From Lentisphaerae bacterium RIFOXYA12_64_32 (GTDB taxonomy: Bacteria > Verrucomicrobiota > Lentisphaeria > Oligosphaerales > YB12-FULL-65-16), in NCBI GenBank assembly GCA_001803235.1, contig MHBL01000279.1, positions 1-47,246 of the forward strand: DNA of 47,246 nucleotides, given 5' to 3'. Shown in pieces: positions 23,151-30,653 of the stretch. The first letter of the stretch is position 1; every line of letters begins with the position of its first letter. Made by a program: the position numbers and the translations under genes. Below the pieces are notes generated by a model that did not search any database, was not told the origin of the DNA, and was given only the letters and a program-made list of their open reading frames with translations.

Positions 23151-25343
23151 CTATCTGGCGCCGAGGCCGAGGAGGCACCCGACTTGGAACACGATGAGGG
23201 TCAGGACATATGCCAAGGCGGTGAGCCCGCCCAGTTGGAACAACGCCCATTTCCACGAATTGCTCTCGCGGCGGGTCACGGCGATCGTGGCCATGCACGG
23301 AGCGCTGACCAGGCAGAACAGCATGATACAGAACGCCTGCAGCGGGGTGTAGTTGGCCCGCAACTTCTCGCGCAGGGCCGTCGAGTCCTGGCCGGCCTCG
23401 CCAAGGGCAAAGACGATCCCCATCTGGGCGACGAAGACCTCCTTGGCCGCGAAAGCGCCGATGAGCCCCGTGCCGATGCGCCAGTCGAAGCCCAGCGGTG
23501 CGAGGACCGGTTCCAGCGCGTGGCCGATGCGACCGGCAATGGTGTAGGCTAGTTCCTCGGCTTGGCGCGCCTGCTCGATCTCGGCGACGCGCCGGCCCTT
23601 CTCGGCGTCGTCCAGGACCAGGACCGCGACGGCGGCGACCTGTGCCTCGTGGTCGTGCTCGAAGGTCTGCTTCCGTGGGAACGTCGCCAGGGCCCACATG
23701 ATGACCGACACCCCGAGGATGATCGTGCCTGCCTTTCGGAGGTAAAGCTGGCCGCGCTCCCACATGTGGATGGCAATGCCCTTGAGCGTGGGCCACCGGT
23801 AGGGCGGCAACTCCATGACGAACGGCGTCGACTCGCCACGAAACAGGGTCCGCCCCAGGAGCCTGGCGCAGACGACGGCCAGCCCGATGCCGATCAGGTA
23901 GATGATCCAGAGCATACGTGCATGCCAGGCCGCGGGGAAGAAGGCAGGGATGATCAGGGCGTAGATGGGCAGGCGCGCGCCACAGCTTATCAGCGGCGCG
24001 ACCAGCATGGTGATCAGGCGGTCTCTGCGGGTCTCGAGCGTGCGCGTCGCCATGATCGCGGGTACGGTGCAACCGAAACCGATCAGCAGGGGAATGAAGC
24101 TCTTGCCGTGCAGGCCAAGCTGGTGCATGAACCGGTCCATGATGAACGCGGCCCGCGCCATGTATCCGGAGTCTTCGAGGATCGCGATGGCCAGGAAGAG
24201 CAGGAGGATGTTCGGCAGGAAGACAATCACGCCCCCCACGCCGCCAATGATTCCGTCCACCAGCAGGGACTTGAGGAGACTTTCCGAGCCCGGTGCCCAC
24301 CCGCCGGCGACGACCCCGCCCAGCCACCCGAACAGGGCCTCGATCCAGCCCATGGGCGGCTCGCCCAGAGTGAAGGTGAGTTTGAACACCGCGTACATCA
24401 TGGCCAGGAAGATGGGGATGCTCAATACCCGATGGGTCATGACCATATCGATGCGGTCCGAAGTCGAGTGGCGACTTTCGACCGTGGTCTTGACGGCCTC
24501 CTGACAGGCGCCGGAGATGAAACCATAGCGCCGGTCGGCAATCAGGATTTCCGCGTCATCCCCAAGTTTGGCGGCAAGGCGGTCACGCGCCGCGCGCACC
24601 GCCGCCATCAAGGCGTCCGCCTGAGGCTGAGACATGCGGGCGGACGCTTGCGCGCGAACTACCTCATCGTTCTCCAGCAGCTTGAGGGCCACCCACCGGG
24701 GCCGGCAGGTTGTGGTGTCCGCACCCTCGCGCCCCACCACCGCCGTCAGTGCCGCCAGTTCGCGTTCAATGTCGTCGCCATAGTGGAGCGGCGCTGGAGA
24801 GAACGCGGCCGCGCCCGCGGCGACCTCCAGAATGGCGTCCTTGAGTTGGTCCATGCCCTCGGACCGATGTCCAACCGTCTCCACGATCCGCACGTTGAAC
24901 AGCGCGGACAAACGCTTCACGTCGATGGCGTGGCCGCGCTGCCGGGCCACGTCGGACATGTTCAGCACGAGAACCAGCGGCGCCTCGAGTTCCATCAACT
25001 GCGTGGTCAGGTATAGGTTCCGTTCAAGATTCGACGCGTCGACGATATCGACGACCACCGCGGGTCTTTCCTCGATGATCACATTGCGGGCCACGGCCTC
25101 TTCCGGTGTGTAGGCCGTCAGACTGTACGTGCCGGGCAGGTCGATGACGTGAACGTCCCGACCCCCATGCCGAAAGTGGCCTTCCTTCTTCTCCACCGTA
25201 ACCCCGGGGTAGTTCCCGACGTGCTGCCGGGCGCCGGTCAGGTTGTTGAACACGGTCGTCTTGCCGGAGTTCGGATTACCGGCCAACGCGGCGAGGATCG
25301 CGCCCGGCGCGGCCGGGGCCCCGTTCTGACTGGCCTCGTTCAT
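23151..25343 (-). CDS. feoB: Ferrous iron transporter FeoB
   Basis: 730-residue inner-membrane Fe(II) transporter. The N-terminal G domain has GNPNSGKTT (22-30), DLPG (68-71) and NMSD (128-131); the rest holds two Gate domains and the membrane core with many helices. The start at 25343 is set by homology (family N terminus just before the P-loop) since no good ribosome site is visible. Preceded by a hairpin-T8 signal between feoA and feoB. Iron for the many haem and Fe-S proteins around it is an obvious demand. Confidence 0.96.
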   Translation of the reverse strand: MNEASQNGAPAAPGAILAALAGNPNSGKTTVFNNLTGARQHVGNYPGVTVEKKEGHFRHGGRDVHVIDLPGTYSLTAYTPEEAVARNVIIEERPAVVVDIVDASNLERNLYLTTQLMELEAPLVLVLNMSDVARQRGHAIDVKRLSALFNVRIVETVGHRSEGMDQLKDAILEVAAGAAAFSPAPLHYGDDIERELAALTAVVGREGADTTTCRPRWVALKLLENDEVVRAQASARMSQPQADALMAAVRAARDRLAAKLGDDAEILIADRRYGFISGACQEAVKTTVESRHSTSDRIDMVMTHRVLSIPIFLAMMYAVFKLTFTLGEPPMGWIEALFGWLGGVVAGGWAPGSESLLKSLLVDGIIGGVGGVIVFLPNILLLFLAIAILEDSGYMARAAFIMDRFMHQLGLHGKSFIPLLIGFGCTVPAIMATRTLETRRDRLITMLVAPLISCGARLPIYALIIPAFFPAAWHARMLWIIYLIGIGLAVVCARLLGRTLFRGESTPFVMELPPYRWPTLKGIAIHMWERGQLYLRKAGTIILGVSVIMWALATFPRKQTFEHDHEAQVAAVAVLVLDDAEKGRRVAEIEQARQAEELAYTIAGRIGHALEPVLAPLGFDWRIGTGLIGAFAAKEVFVAQMGIVFALGEAGQDSTALREKLRANYTPLQAFCIMLFCLVSAPCMATIAVTRRESNSWKWALFQLGGLTALAYVLTLIVFQVGCLLGLGAR

Positions 25344-25387
25344 GACTGGCACGTCTCCCGATGTTTGATGCGGCAAACTGCGGCGCC

Positions 25388-25410
25388 AAAAAAAACGCCC
25401 CGGTGCGGGG
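25388..25410 (-). terminator. Hairpin followed by T8 between feoA and feoB
   Basis: On the minus strand CCCCG (25406-25410), loop CAC, CGGGG (25398-25402) is followed by CG and eight T residues (complement of 25388-25395). It lies in the 71-bp feoA-feoB gap and starts 5 bases past the feoA stop. It would terminate or attenuate transcription into feoB. Confidence 0.7.
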
Positions 25411-25414
25411 AGAG

Positions 25415-25663
25415 TCAAGACACGGAACTTTCGACGAACACGCGGTGGGCCATGCCGCGTCCGAGAACCAGCCGCGTCTCGCCGATACGGACGATGAGCG
25501 CGCCGCCGGCATCGCCCTGCAGCACCGACAACTCGGTTCCCCGCAGGATGCCCAGGGAGGCGAGGCGCTGGACCATTCCGTGGCCGTGCGGCCGAACCTC
25601 GGCCACCCGGGCCTGGGAACCGGGCCGCAGCATGGTGAGTGGCATTGTTGGGCCGCACTTCAC
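25415..25663 (-). CDS. feoA: FeoA-type SH3-like protein
   Basis: 82 residues from a GTG at 25663, or 76 from the ATG at 25645. I choose GTG because GGAGG lies 7 bases upstream and the GTG overlaps the TGA of the preceding gene (GTGA), a coupled arrangement, whereas the ATG lacks a site. FeoA proteins are small SH3-like cytosolic partners needed for FeoB activity. The Arg-Leu-x-x-L-G-I-L-R-G segment is the family core. Confidence 0.85.
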   Translation of the reverse strand: MKCGPTMPLTMLRPGSQARVAEVRPHGHGMVQRLASLGILRGTELSVLQGDAGGALIVRIGETRLVLGRGMAHRVFVESSVS

Positions 25664-26430
25664 GGGGCAGCCTCCGCCACCGGTTCCACCGTGATGGTGG
25701 CAGCTTCTTCCTTGCGCAGGGTGAGGCTGTAGCCCTTGACCTTGATCTCGATGGGGTCGCCCAAGGGGGCAACCTTGACCACCTCCACCGCCGTCCCCGG
25801 CACCACGCCCATGTCGACCAGCCGGCGGGTGACGGGGTCGGCGCGGCCGACGCGATGAATCCTGGCTCTCTGTCCGGACCTCAGCTTGTCCAGTGTCATC
25901 GTGAACGTCTCCTCTCGGGCCGTGTTTCGGCCAGCGCGGAACTCCTGCAGGGCGATTTCCATGCACCGCTCGCATTTGTCTCTTGTCGGGTCCGAATCGC
26001 AGGAGTGCTCATACCCCCGGATCCACTTGGCGCCGCCGCGCGGGCAGCATTGTACGAAATCCATGAACCGGGTCAGGTGCTCCAGGACCGCCTTGTCGAC
26101 CGCGTGCTCAATCCGGCAGGCATTGGTTTCCGCCAGACCGGCGTCTACGAGCAGCACGTCGCAGAGAAACCGCTTGAGAACATCGTGCTGCCGCTGCACC
26201 CGGTCGGCCACCTGACTGCCGGCACGGGTCAGCGTCGGCAACGAGTAGGGTGTGTAGTCGATCAGGCCCTTGTCTGCCAGGCTATGGAGAGCGGCGGTCA
26301 CCGTGGACTTGTGTACGGAAAGCCCTGCGGCGATGTCCCGCACCCGGGCCCGCCCGCGGTCGCGGATCAGCCTGGCGATGCTCTCCAGGTAGTCCTCGAG
26401 TTCGGCACTCAATGCCTCGGTTGCGGTCAT
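25660..26430 (-). CDS. DtxR/MntR-type metalloregulator fused to a FeoA domain
   Basis: 256 residues. Residues 1-65 form a winged helix (LSVHKSTVTAAL), 66-135 the metal-binding dimerisation domain, then a segment with several Cys (C-C-P-R-G-G, C-D-S-D, C-E-R-C) and a C-terminal FeoA/SH3 domain (about 175-245). DtxR-FeoA fusions are known iron or manganese regulators. The Cys set is additional to the usual DtxR ligands and may hold another metal. The ATG at 26430 has a GGAGAG site and is 32 bp from a palindrome that fits a DtxR-type operator. First gene of the feo operon, so autoregulation by Fe(II) is likely. Confidence 0.85.
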   Translation of the reverse strand: MTATEALSAELEDYLESIARLIRDRGRARVRDIAAGLSVHKSTVTAALHSLADKGLIDYTPYSLPTLTRAGSQVADRVQRQHDVLKRFLCDVLLVDAGLAETNACRIEHAVDKAVLEHLTRFMDFVQCCPRGGAKWIRGYEHSCDSDPTRDKCERCMEIALQEFRAGRNTAREETFTMTLDKLRSGQRARIHRVGRADPVTRRLVDMGVVPGTAVEVVKVAPLGDPIEIKVKGYSLTLRKEEAATITVEPVAEAAP

Positions 26431-26461
26431 CGGGAGACTCTCCACACGCGACGCTGCGCTT

Positions 26462-26483
26462 AATGTTGTACGCATCAAACATT
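26462..26483. promoter_or_regulatory. Candidate DtxR-type operator upstream of the feo operon
   Basis: AATGTT (26462-26467) and AACATT (26478-26483) form a 6-bp inverted repeat with a 10-base spacer, 32-53 bases upstream of the regulator start. Size and position fit a DtxR-family site for iron control of this operon. Confidence 0.5.
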
Positions 26484-26583
26484 ACACGTTGCGGGACGCA
26501 TGTCAAGTACGCTCGCGCAAGAAAGAGCGACCTGTGCAACAAGCGGAGCGATGCCGGGTGGGTTGCGGCGGTGCCAGCCCAGA

Positions 26584-26662
26584 ACCGCGGGCGGCCCTCC
26601 GCCCGCCACCCGAGCCTTGTGCTACGTGCATGCCGAGAAGCGGGCGGGGGGCCGCCCGCGGT
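26584..26662. repeat. 13-bp inverted repeat
   Basis: ACCGCGGGCGGCC (26584-26596) and its complement (26650-26662) enclose 53 bp. Part of a 540-bp gap (26431-26969) without any convincing gene, between the feo promoter and the convergent end of the second HPP gene. Confidence 0.6.
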
Positions 26663-26729
26663 ACTGTCGGAAGGTGACGGGTCCTGGTCCGCTTATTGCA
26701 CAGGCCGGCCATTTTCGCGGCGGGGCGAG

Positions 26730-26857
26730 CTAGACCCCGTTGCAAAAGGGTCGGGGATCGGCCTGCAAGGCCGACGCTACAGCCGCTTGTGAGCTTGCGT
26801 TTATCGCTGTAGTGGCCGCGTTGCACGCGGCTCTTGGGCTCTTGCAACAGGGTCTAG
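26730..26857. repeat. MITE-like element with 16-bp terminal inverted repeats and multiple hairpins
   Basis: Ends CTAGACCCCGTTGCAA (26730-26745) and TTGCAACAGGGTCTAG (26842-26857) are inverted repeats with one mismatch. Inside are hairpins at 26760-26774 (GGCCT/AGGCC), 26777-26822 (CTACAGC/GCTGTAG) and 26826-26840 (CCGCG/CGCGG). The cloverleaf-like fold recalls the 3110-3266 element though the sequence differs. Confidence 0.65.
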
Positions 26858-26969
26858 CCATGGAAGGCGGGTTCTCCGCAACTCGCCAGGTCGCCACCGT
26901 GTGTCGCCCGTCACGCCCCCAATGCTACCAAGGTTCTCCTGTCCCGCGTGTCCGTCCTCCCGAGGTGAA

Positions 26970-27518
26970 CTACAGCCAGTATACCGGGTAATGCCGTTTG
27001 GGGTTGGTCGATAGGTTGTTCACCAATAGCGCAACCAGCATCATCAGGAACGCGCCGACGAGAACTGGGGAGAGTACGTACATGTAACCAAGCGAATGGA
27101 TCTTCTCTCCACCGATGACGGCAATCAGTGCCGTCGCCCCGCCCGGGGGATGTAGCGTGCGCGTGAAATGCATCGCCACGATTGCCGCCGATACGGCCAG
27201 CGGACCCGCCACAAAGGAGCCATCGCCGATCAGCGCAAAGACCGTAACGCCAGTCAGTGCCGACAACACATGACCGCCGATGATATTTCTGGGTTGCGAG
27301 AAGTCGGCCAGGGGGGCGCCGTAGACCAGGACGGCGGAAGCGCCGAAGGAGCCGATCAGGAACAGGTTTTCCGCTGAGAACAGCCGTGCGTATTGTCCAC
27401 ACAGCGATATGGCGTAAATGCCAAGGAAGCCACCGAGCCCTGACCAGGCGATCTTCGTCAGCGGTTTTCTGGGTGGGCACTGCCCTGTGCCCTTCATTCT
27501 CAAGAAATAGAACTTCAT
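26970..27518 (-). CDS. HPP family membrane protein (candidate nitrite transporter), copy 2
   Basis: 182 residues, four hydrophobic helices and the signature LHPPGGATALI. It is related to the 10153-10680 protein (shared IGSFGASAVL and QPRNxxGGH motifs) but clearly divergent. It lies 119 bp behind the TorD-like gene, so it may be the last gene of the NXR/Nar-like operon. A nitrate/nitrite enzyme in the periplasm and a putative nitrite channel make a coherent pair. The ribosome site is weak. Confidence 0.85.
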   Translation of the reverse strand: MKFYFLRMKGTGQCPPRKPLTKIAWSGLGGFLGIYAISLCGQYARLFSAENLFLIGSFGASAVLVYGAPLADFSQPRNIIGGHVLSALTGVTVFALIGDGSFVAGPLAVSAAIVAMHFTRTLHPPGGATALIAVIGGEKIHSLGYMYVLSPVLVGAFLMMLVALLVNNLSTNPKRHYPVYWL

Positions 27519-27637
27519 GTGTTTGTCTCACGAGTGAGGTGAGTGTCCGGGGACCCCGCATTGTCGGCCAGGCACGGACTTGGCCGGATCAGTCCCGGTA
27601 CTGCGCAGTGCCGCCGGGCAGGCGGAGACGTCGGGCG

Positions 27638-28330
27638 TCACACGGCGGCGCCCCGGTCAAGGCATGGTATTTCGTCCACGCAGGGGCAGGGGTCCTCGAC
27701 GGCGCAACACGCCGAGTCCGCTTCGGCGGCAACGCCAGGCACAAGGGGAGGATGCCCTGGGCCCTGCCGACGGGGGCCGACCCGTAGCAGGAGCGCGGCC
27801 CCGGCCTGCGCGAGATAGCTGATGCCGGAGGCAGCGAGGGAAGCGGCCAACGGCTCGGCGAGCGTGTTGAGGTGATCGTCCACGAATCGGCGGGATGCGT
27901 CACCGACCACGGCGGCTTGTTCGGCATCGCCGCGGGCACGGGCGTACGCCTCTTTCAGGCGCAGGTAGGCGACGAAACCCACTTCGACGGCGACATGGTC
28001 GTCAGGTTCCGGCGTTGTCGGTGTGAAAGCGAAAGCCTTGTAGTAGGCGCCCAGTTCGCCGAGCAGGTGGCCTGGCTCCAGCGTCTCGCGGTAGCTGACT
28101 TCGCGCGGCGCGGCGGGTCCGCCTGGGCCGAATGTGGTGTGGTAGAGACTCGCAGTGGCGTCCTCGCCCGCGGCGGCGGCGGCGGCTTTCAGGCCCGCAT
28201 CGGGGACCTCCGCGGCCAAGGCGGCGACTTGGGTCTGCCAGCCGTCGCCAGGGCATTCGAATAACACTCCTATCAGCCGCCATTCGGCGGCCTCGCGAAG
28301 CAAATCCAAGGTTGGCGGCGTCAGGACCAT
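27638..28330 (-). CDS. TorD/NarJ-like molybdoenzyme chaperone with Cys-rich tail
   Basis: 230 residues of the TorD/DmsD/NarJ helical chaperone family (YHTTFGPGGPAAPREVSYRE; E-P-D-D-H-V-A-V-E-x-x-F is the signature). These proteins bind the Tat signal and insert the molybdenum cofactor into the alpha subunit before export. Starts 2 bp after the gamma subunit stop, with a GGAGG site inside that gene. Unusual is the C-terminal ~35 residues with five Cys (CC, C-P-C, then C), absent from ordinary TorD proteins and able to bind an Fe-S cluster or metal. Confidence 0.85.
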   Translation of the reverse strand: MVLTPPTLDLLREAAEWRLIGVLFECPGDGWQTQVAALAAEVPDAGLKAAAAAAGEDATASLYHTTFGPGGPAAPREVSYRETLEPGHLLGELGAYYKAFAFTPTTPEPDDHVAVEVGFVAYLRLKEAYARARGDAEQAAVVGDASRRFVDDHLNTLAEPLAASLAASGISYLAQAGAALLLRVGPRRQGPGHPPLVPGVAAEADSACCAVEDPCPCVDEIPCLDRGAAV

Positions 28331-28332
28331 GT

Positions 28333-29202
28333 TCAGGGGCCTCCCTGCATGACGAGCGGAACCCATACACTGCGCATTTTGCGCGCGCCGACTTCCTGCT
28401 GCGAGCCTTCCCATACGGCAAAAGCGATCTGCGTTGGGGTTTGACGGTTCATCCCGGCGGGGAGACGACGTGTGATAACGACCGTCCAGCCGGCCGGCGA
28501 GCGCTGGCCGTTGCCCTTTGAGGTCGTGGCTGCGGCTGACGCAAGGGTGCCCGGCCCTTCGGCAACGAGGTCTTGCACGGGCGTCGACCGCGGGCCGGCC
28601 ATGGCGTTCCCCAGCGCGCGCGCCGGGGCGTAGCGTGTCGCCATCTCCGTCTGGGCGGCGGACCCATTCGGGAGCGAGGCTGCTTCGAACGGGTAGTGGT
28701 CAACCACGGCGTTCGGATAGATGTCCTTGATGGAATCGCCACGGCCGTTGAAGGTTGCCTGCCAACCGGCGTTCCAAAAAGCGATTTCCACTGGATGCCC
28801 GATTTCACCCATCTGCGGCGCCGGCACGTTCGGCTCGATTTTCGCCGGCCACTGAATCGCGCAACCGTCGCAGAACCTGGCGCCGGCGGCCTGATCGTCC
28901 ACGGTGGCGTCGGCCCACTCGAGCCGGAACGCGACCTCCACGCCGTCATGGATGGCCCGCACCCGGACCTCGGCGGTCGAAGCTTGCAGCAGACGTGGCT
29001 CAACCATGTCCTGCGGCAAGAGCTTCGCCACGTATTCGGGCGCCGACTGCCAGGTGGCAGCGGCCGCATCGGCCGGCACCGTGGCGGCGGCGATCATCGT
29101 GACGTTCTGGGGAATGGGCGGTGGCGCCTTCTTCCGGCAGCCCGCCAGTGCCATCGCCGCCAGCGCCAGCACGACAAGGGAGCAACCAGCAATTTGTCGC
29201 AT
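28333..29202 (-). CDS. Haem-b-binding gamma subunit (EbdC/NxrC-like) lipoprotein
   Basis: 289 residues of the ethylbenzene-dehydrogenase gamma-type family (DMSO reductase family II gamma subunit), which binds one haem b and passes electrons from the beta subunit. Recognisable parts are WQSAPEY near the N terminus, EVAFRLEWAD, and RALGNAMAGPRSTPVQDLVAEGPGTL. It carries a lipobox (L19-A-G-C22) after a signal helix, so the subunit is lipid-anchored, tethering the complex to a membrane. A 317-bp gap with repeat elements separates it from the beta gene upstream. Confidence 0.85.
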   Translation of the reverse strand: MRQIAGCSLVVLALAAMALAGCRKKAPPPIPQNVTMIAAATVPADAAAATWQSAPEYVAKLLPQDMVEPRLLQASTAEVRVRAIHDGVEVAFRLEWADATVDDQAAGARFCDGCAIQWPAKIEPNVPAPQMGEIGHPVEIAFWNAGWQATFNGRGDSIKDIYPNAVVDHYPFEAASLPNGSAAQTEMATRYAPARALGNAMAGPRSTPVQDLVAEGPGTLASAAATTSKGNGQRSPAGWTVVITRRLPAGMNRQTPTQIAFAVWEGSQQEVGARKMRSVWVPLVMQGGP

Positions 29203-29246
29203 CGCAACACCTTTCTCACCAAAACGTCAGCGGTTTCCGGGCGACA

Positions 29247-29484
29247 GACCGCCCGGTCATGTCTGGACGTTACTCGCTTCCGTCTCTCGCTTCCGTCTGA
29301 GCGTTCTGGCAAAGTGGCGGGAGTGCCGGAGCGAGCCGCTCCGGCCACTTTACCGCAGCCCGGCGCGTCGGCGCGCGTCCGTGTGGCAACGCCGGCCGCT
29401 CGCTGAAGCATCGCTGCCACTTCCGCCTGAAGGCGGGACTCAGACGGAGACGCCGAAGTAACAGCCTAACATGACCGGGCGGTC
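29247..29484. repeat. 16-bp inverted repeat pair enclosing a second cloverleaf copy
   Basis: GACCGCCCGGTCATGT at 29247-29262 and its complement at 29469-29484 are perfect. Between them, 29311-29351 holds AAAGTGG/CCACTTT enclosing a hairpin with stem GCCGGAGC and loop GAGCC, the reverse complement of the hairpin type at 3172-3192. Just beyond, TGACGCATTAC (about 29504-29514) matches the end of the 3110-3266 element. The motif GACYGCCCGGTCAT recurs at 43790-43806. The element lies inside the NXR/Nar-like operon, between beta and gamma genes. Confidence 0.7.
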
Positions 29485-29520
29485 CGCCACCCGGGGGGGG
29501 CCCTGACGCATTACCCTTTC

Positions 29521-30651
29521 TCAGGGGCAATTGACCCGCGCGATCTGATGTTTCTCGTCGAACGCCTGGCGAATGTAAACCGGTTCGCGCAACGGGACGC
29601 GGACGATCTCGGCGCCGTTTTCCTCGGCGCCGACCACCGTTTCACCGGTGCGTTTCCAGCGCGGTACGACGCGTTCGGTGCAGCCGAACAGCCCCAGCAG
29701 TCCGCCAATATCCGCGTCTTCGGCCGCGGCCCGGTAGGTTTGCACCGCCGCCTCGGCGCCGGGGCCGAACATTTGGTGCAGAAACGAAGCAGGTGCGTGG
29801 ATCGGCGGAATGTAGTAGACGTTGGGTTCGAGGCCGAACTGTGGAAACAACGGCAACGCCAGCTTCTTGACGTGCACCAGGTAGTCGATCGGGTTGTCGG
29901 GATTGGCGTTCTCCGGCGTCGAGAGCCAGCCGGCAAGCCGGATCTTTCCGATGCAGTTGACGAAGCACTGATTTTGGAGTCCCTGCTCGATCTTCGGAAA
30001 GCAGGCAATGCATTTCTCCGAAGTTCCCGTCGACGGATTGTAAAAGACTTTCTTGTACGGACACCCTTGGACGCACTCACGATAGCCGCGGCAGCGGCCC
30101 TGGTCGACCAGGACAATGCCGTCTTCCGGGCGCTTGTAGATCGAGCCGCGCGGGCAGGAAGCAAGACAGGCCGGGTACGTGCAATGGTTGCAAATCCGCG
30201 CCAGATAAAAGAACCACGACAGGTGCGGCACGTGCAGGCCGGCGCCGTGATCCACGCGGCCGGCGCAGTCATCCTCGCCGACATTCGGGTAGGAATAGTC
30301 GTTCTCCTCGGGCCGCCAGCCGAGCACCCGCTTGCCGGCCGGGGCCGACTCGAACAACGTCCGACCGGCGTAGGTGCCGCTCCCCTTCCACTCCTGGGCG
30401 CCGAGCATCTGCAACAACTTCAAGTCCCACGCCAGCGGGTACGAGCCGTACGGCTTCGACTCCACGTTATTCCAGAGCATGTACTCCTGACCCTTCCCCG
30501 AGGTCCAGGTGGTCTTGCACGCCAGCGTGCAGGTTTGGCAGGCGATGCACTTGTTGATATCGAACACCGCCGCGAACTGTTTTTGCGGACGCTTTTCGGG
30601 ATACCAGTAGGACATCTCCCGCCCGATCTGCCAGTTAAAGACTCGTGCCAT
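29521..30651 (-). CDS. Four-cluster iron-sulfur beta subunit (NxrB/NarH-like)
   Basis: 376 residues, no signal peptide (exported with alpha by the Tat route). Cysteine groups: CIACQTCTLAC, CNHCTYPACLASC, CRGYRECVQGC (an aromatic residue replaces one Cys, as in the [3Fe-4S] cluster of this family) and CIAC...C...C. This gives three [4Fe-4S] and one [3Fe-4S] cluster, as in NarH, NxrB, EbdB and DdhB. It carries electrons from the molybdenum site to the haem subunit. The start is 2 bp past the alpha stop (TGA-AC-ATG), so the genes are translationally coupled; GGAAGAG is the ribosome site. Confidence 0.93.
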   Translation of the reverse strand: MARVFNWQIGREMSYWYPEKRPQKQFAAVFDINKCIACQTCTLACKTTWTSGKGQEYMLWNNVESKPYGSYPLAWDLKLLQMLGAQEWKGSGTYAGRTLFESAPAGKRVLGWRPEENDYSYPNVGEDDCAGRVDHGAGLHVPHLSWFFYLARICNHCTYPACLASCPRGSIYKRPEDGIVLVDQGRCRGYRECVQGCPYKKVFYNPSTGTSEKCIACFPKIEQGLQNQCFVNCIGKIRLAGWLSTPENANPDNPIDYLVHVKKLALPLFPQFGLEPNVYYIPPIHAPASFLHQMFGPGAEAAVQTYRAAAEDADIGGLLGLFGCTERVVPRWKRTGETVVGAEENGAEIVRVPLREPVYIRQAFDEKHQIARVNCP

Positions 30652-30653
30652 GT

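Noticed and set aside
22951..24327. A 458-codon frame antiparallel-phase through feoB ending in the Cys-rich protein
   Set aside because: Only the last 62 codons are a real gene; the upstream part is an out-of-frame reading of feoB.
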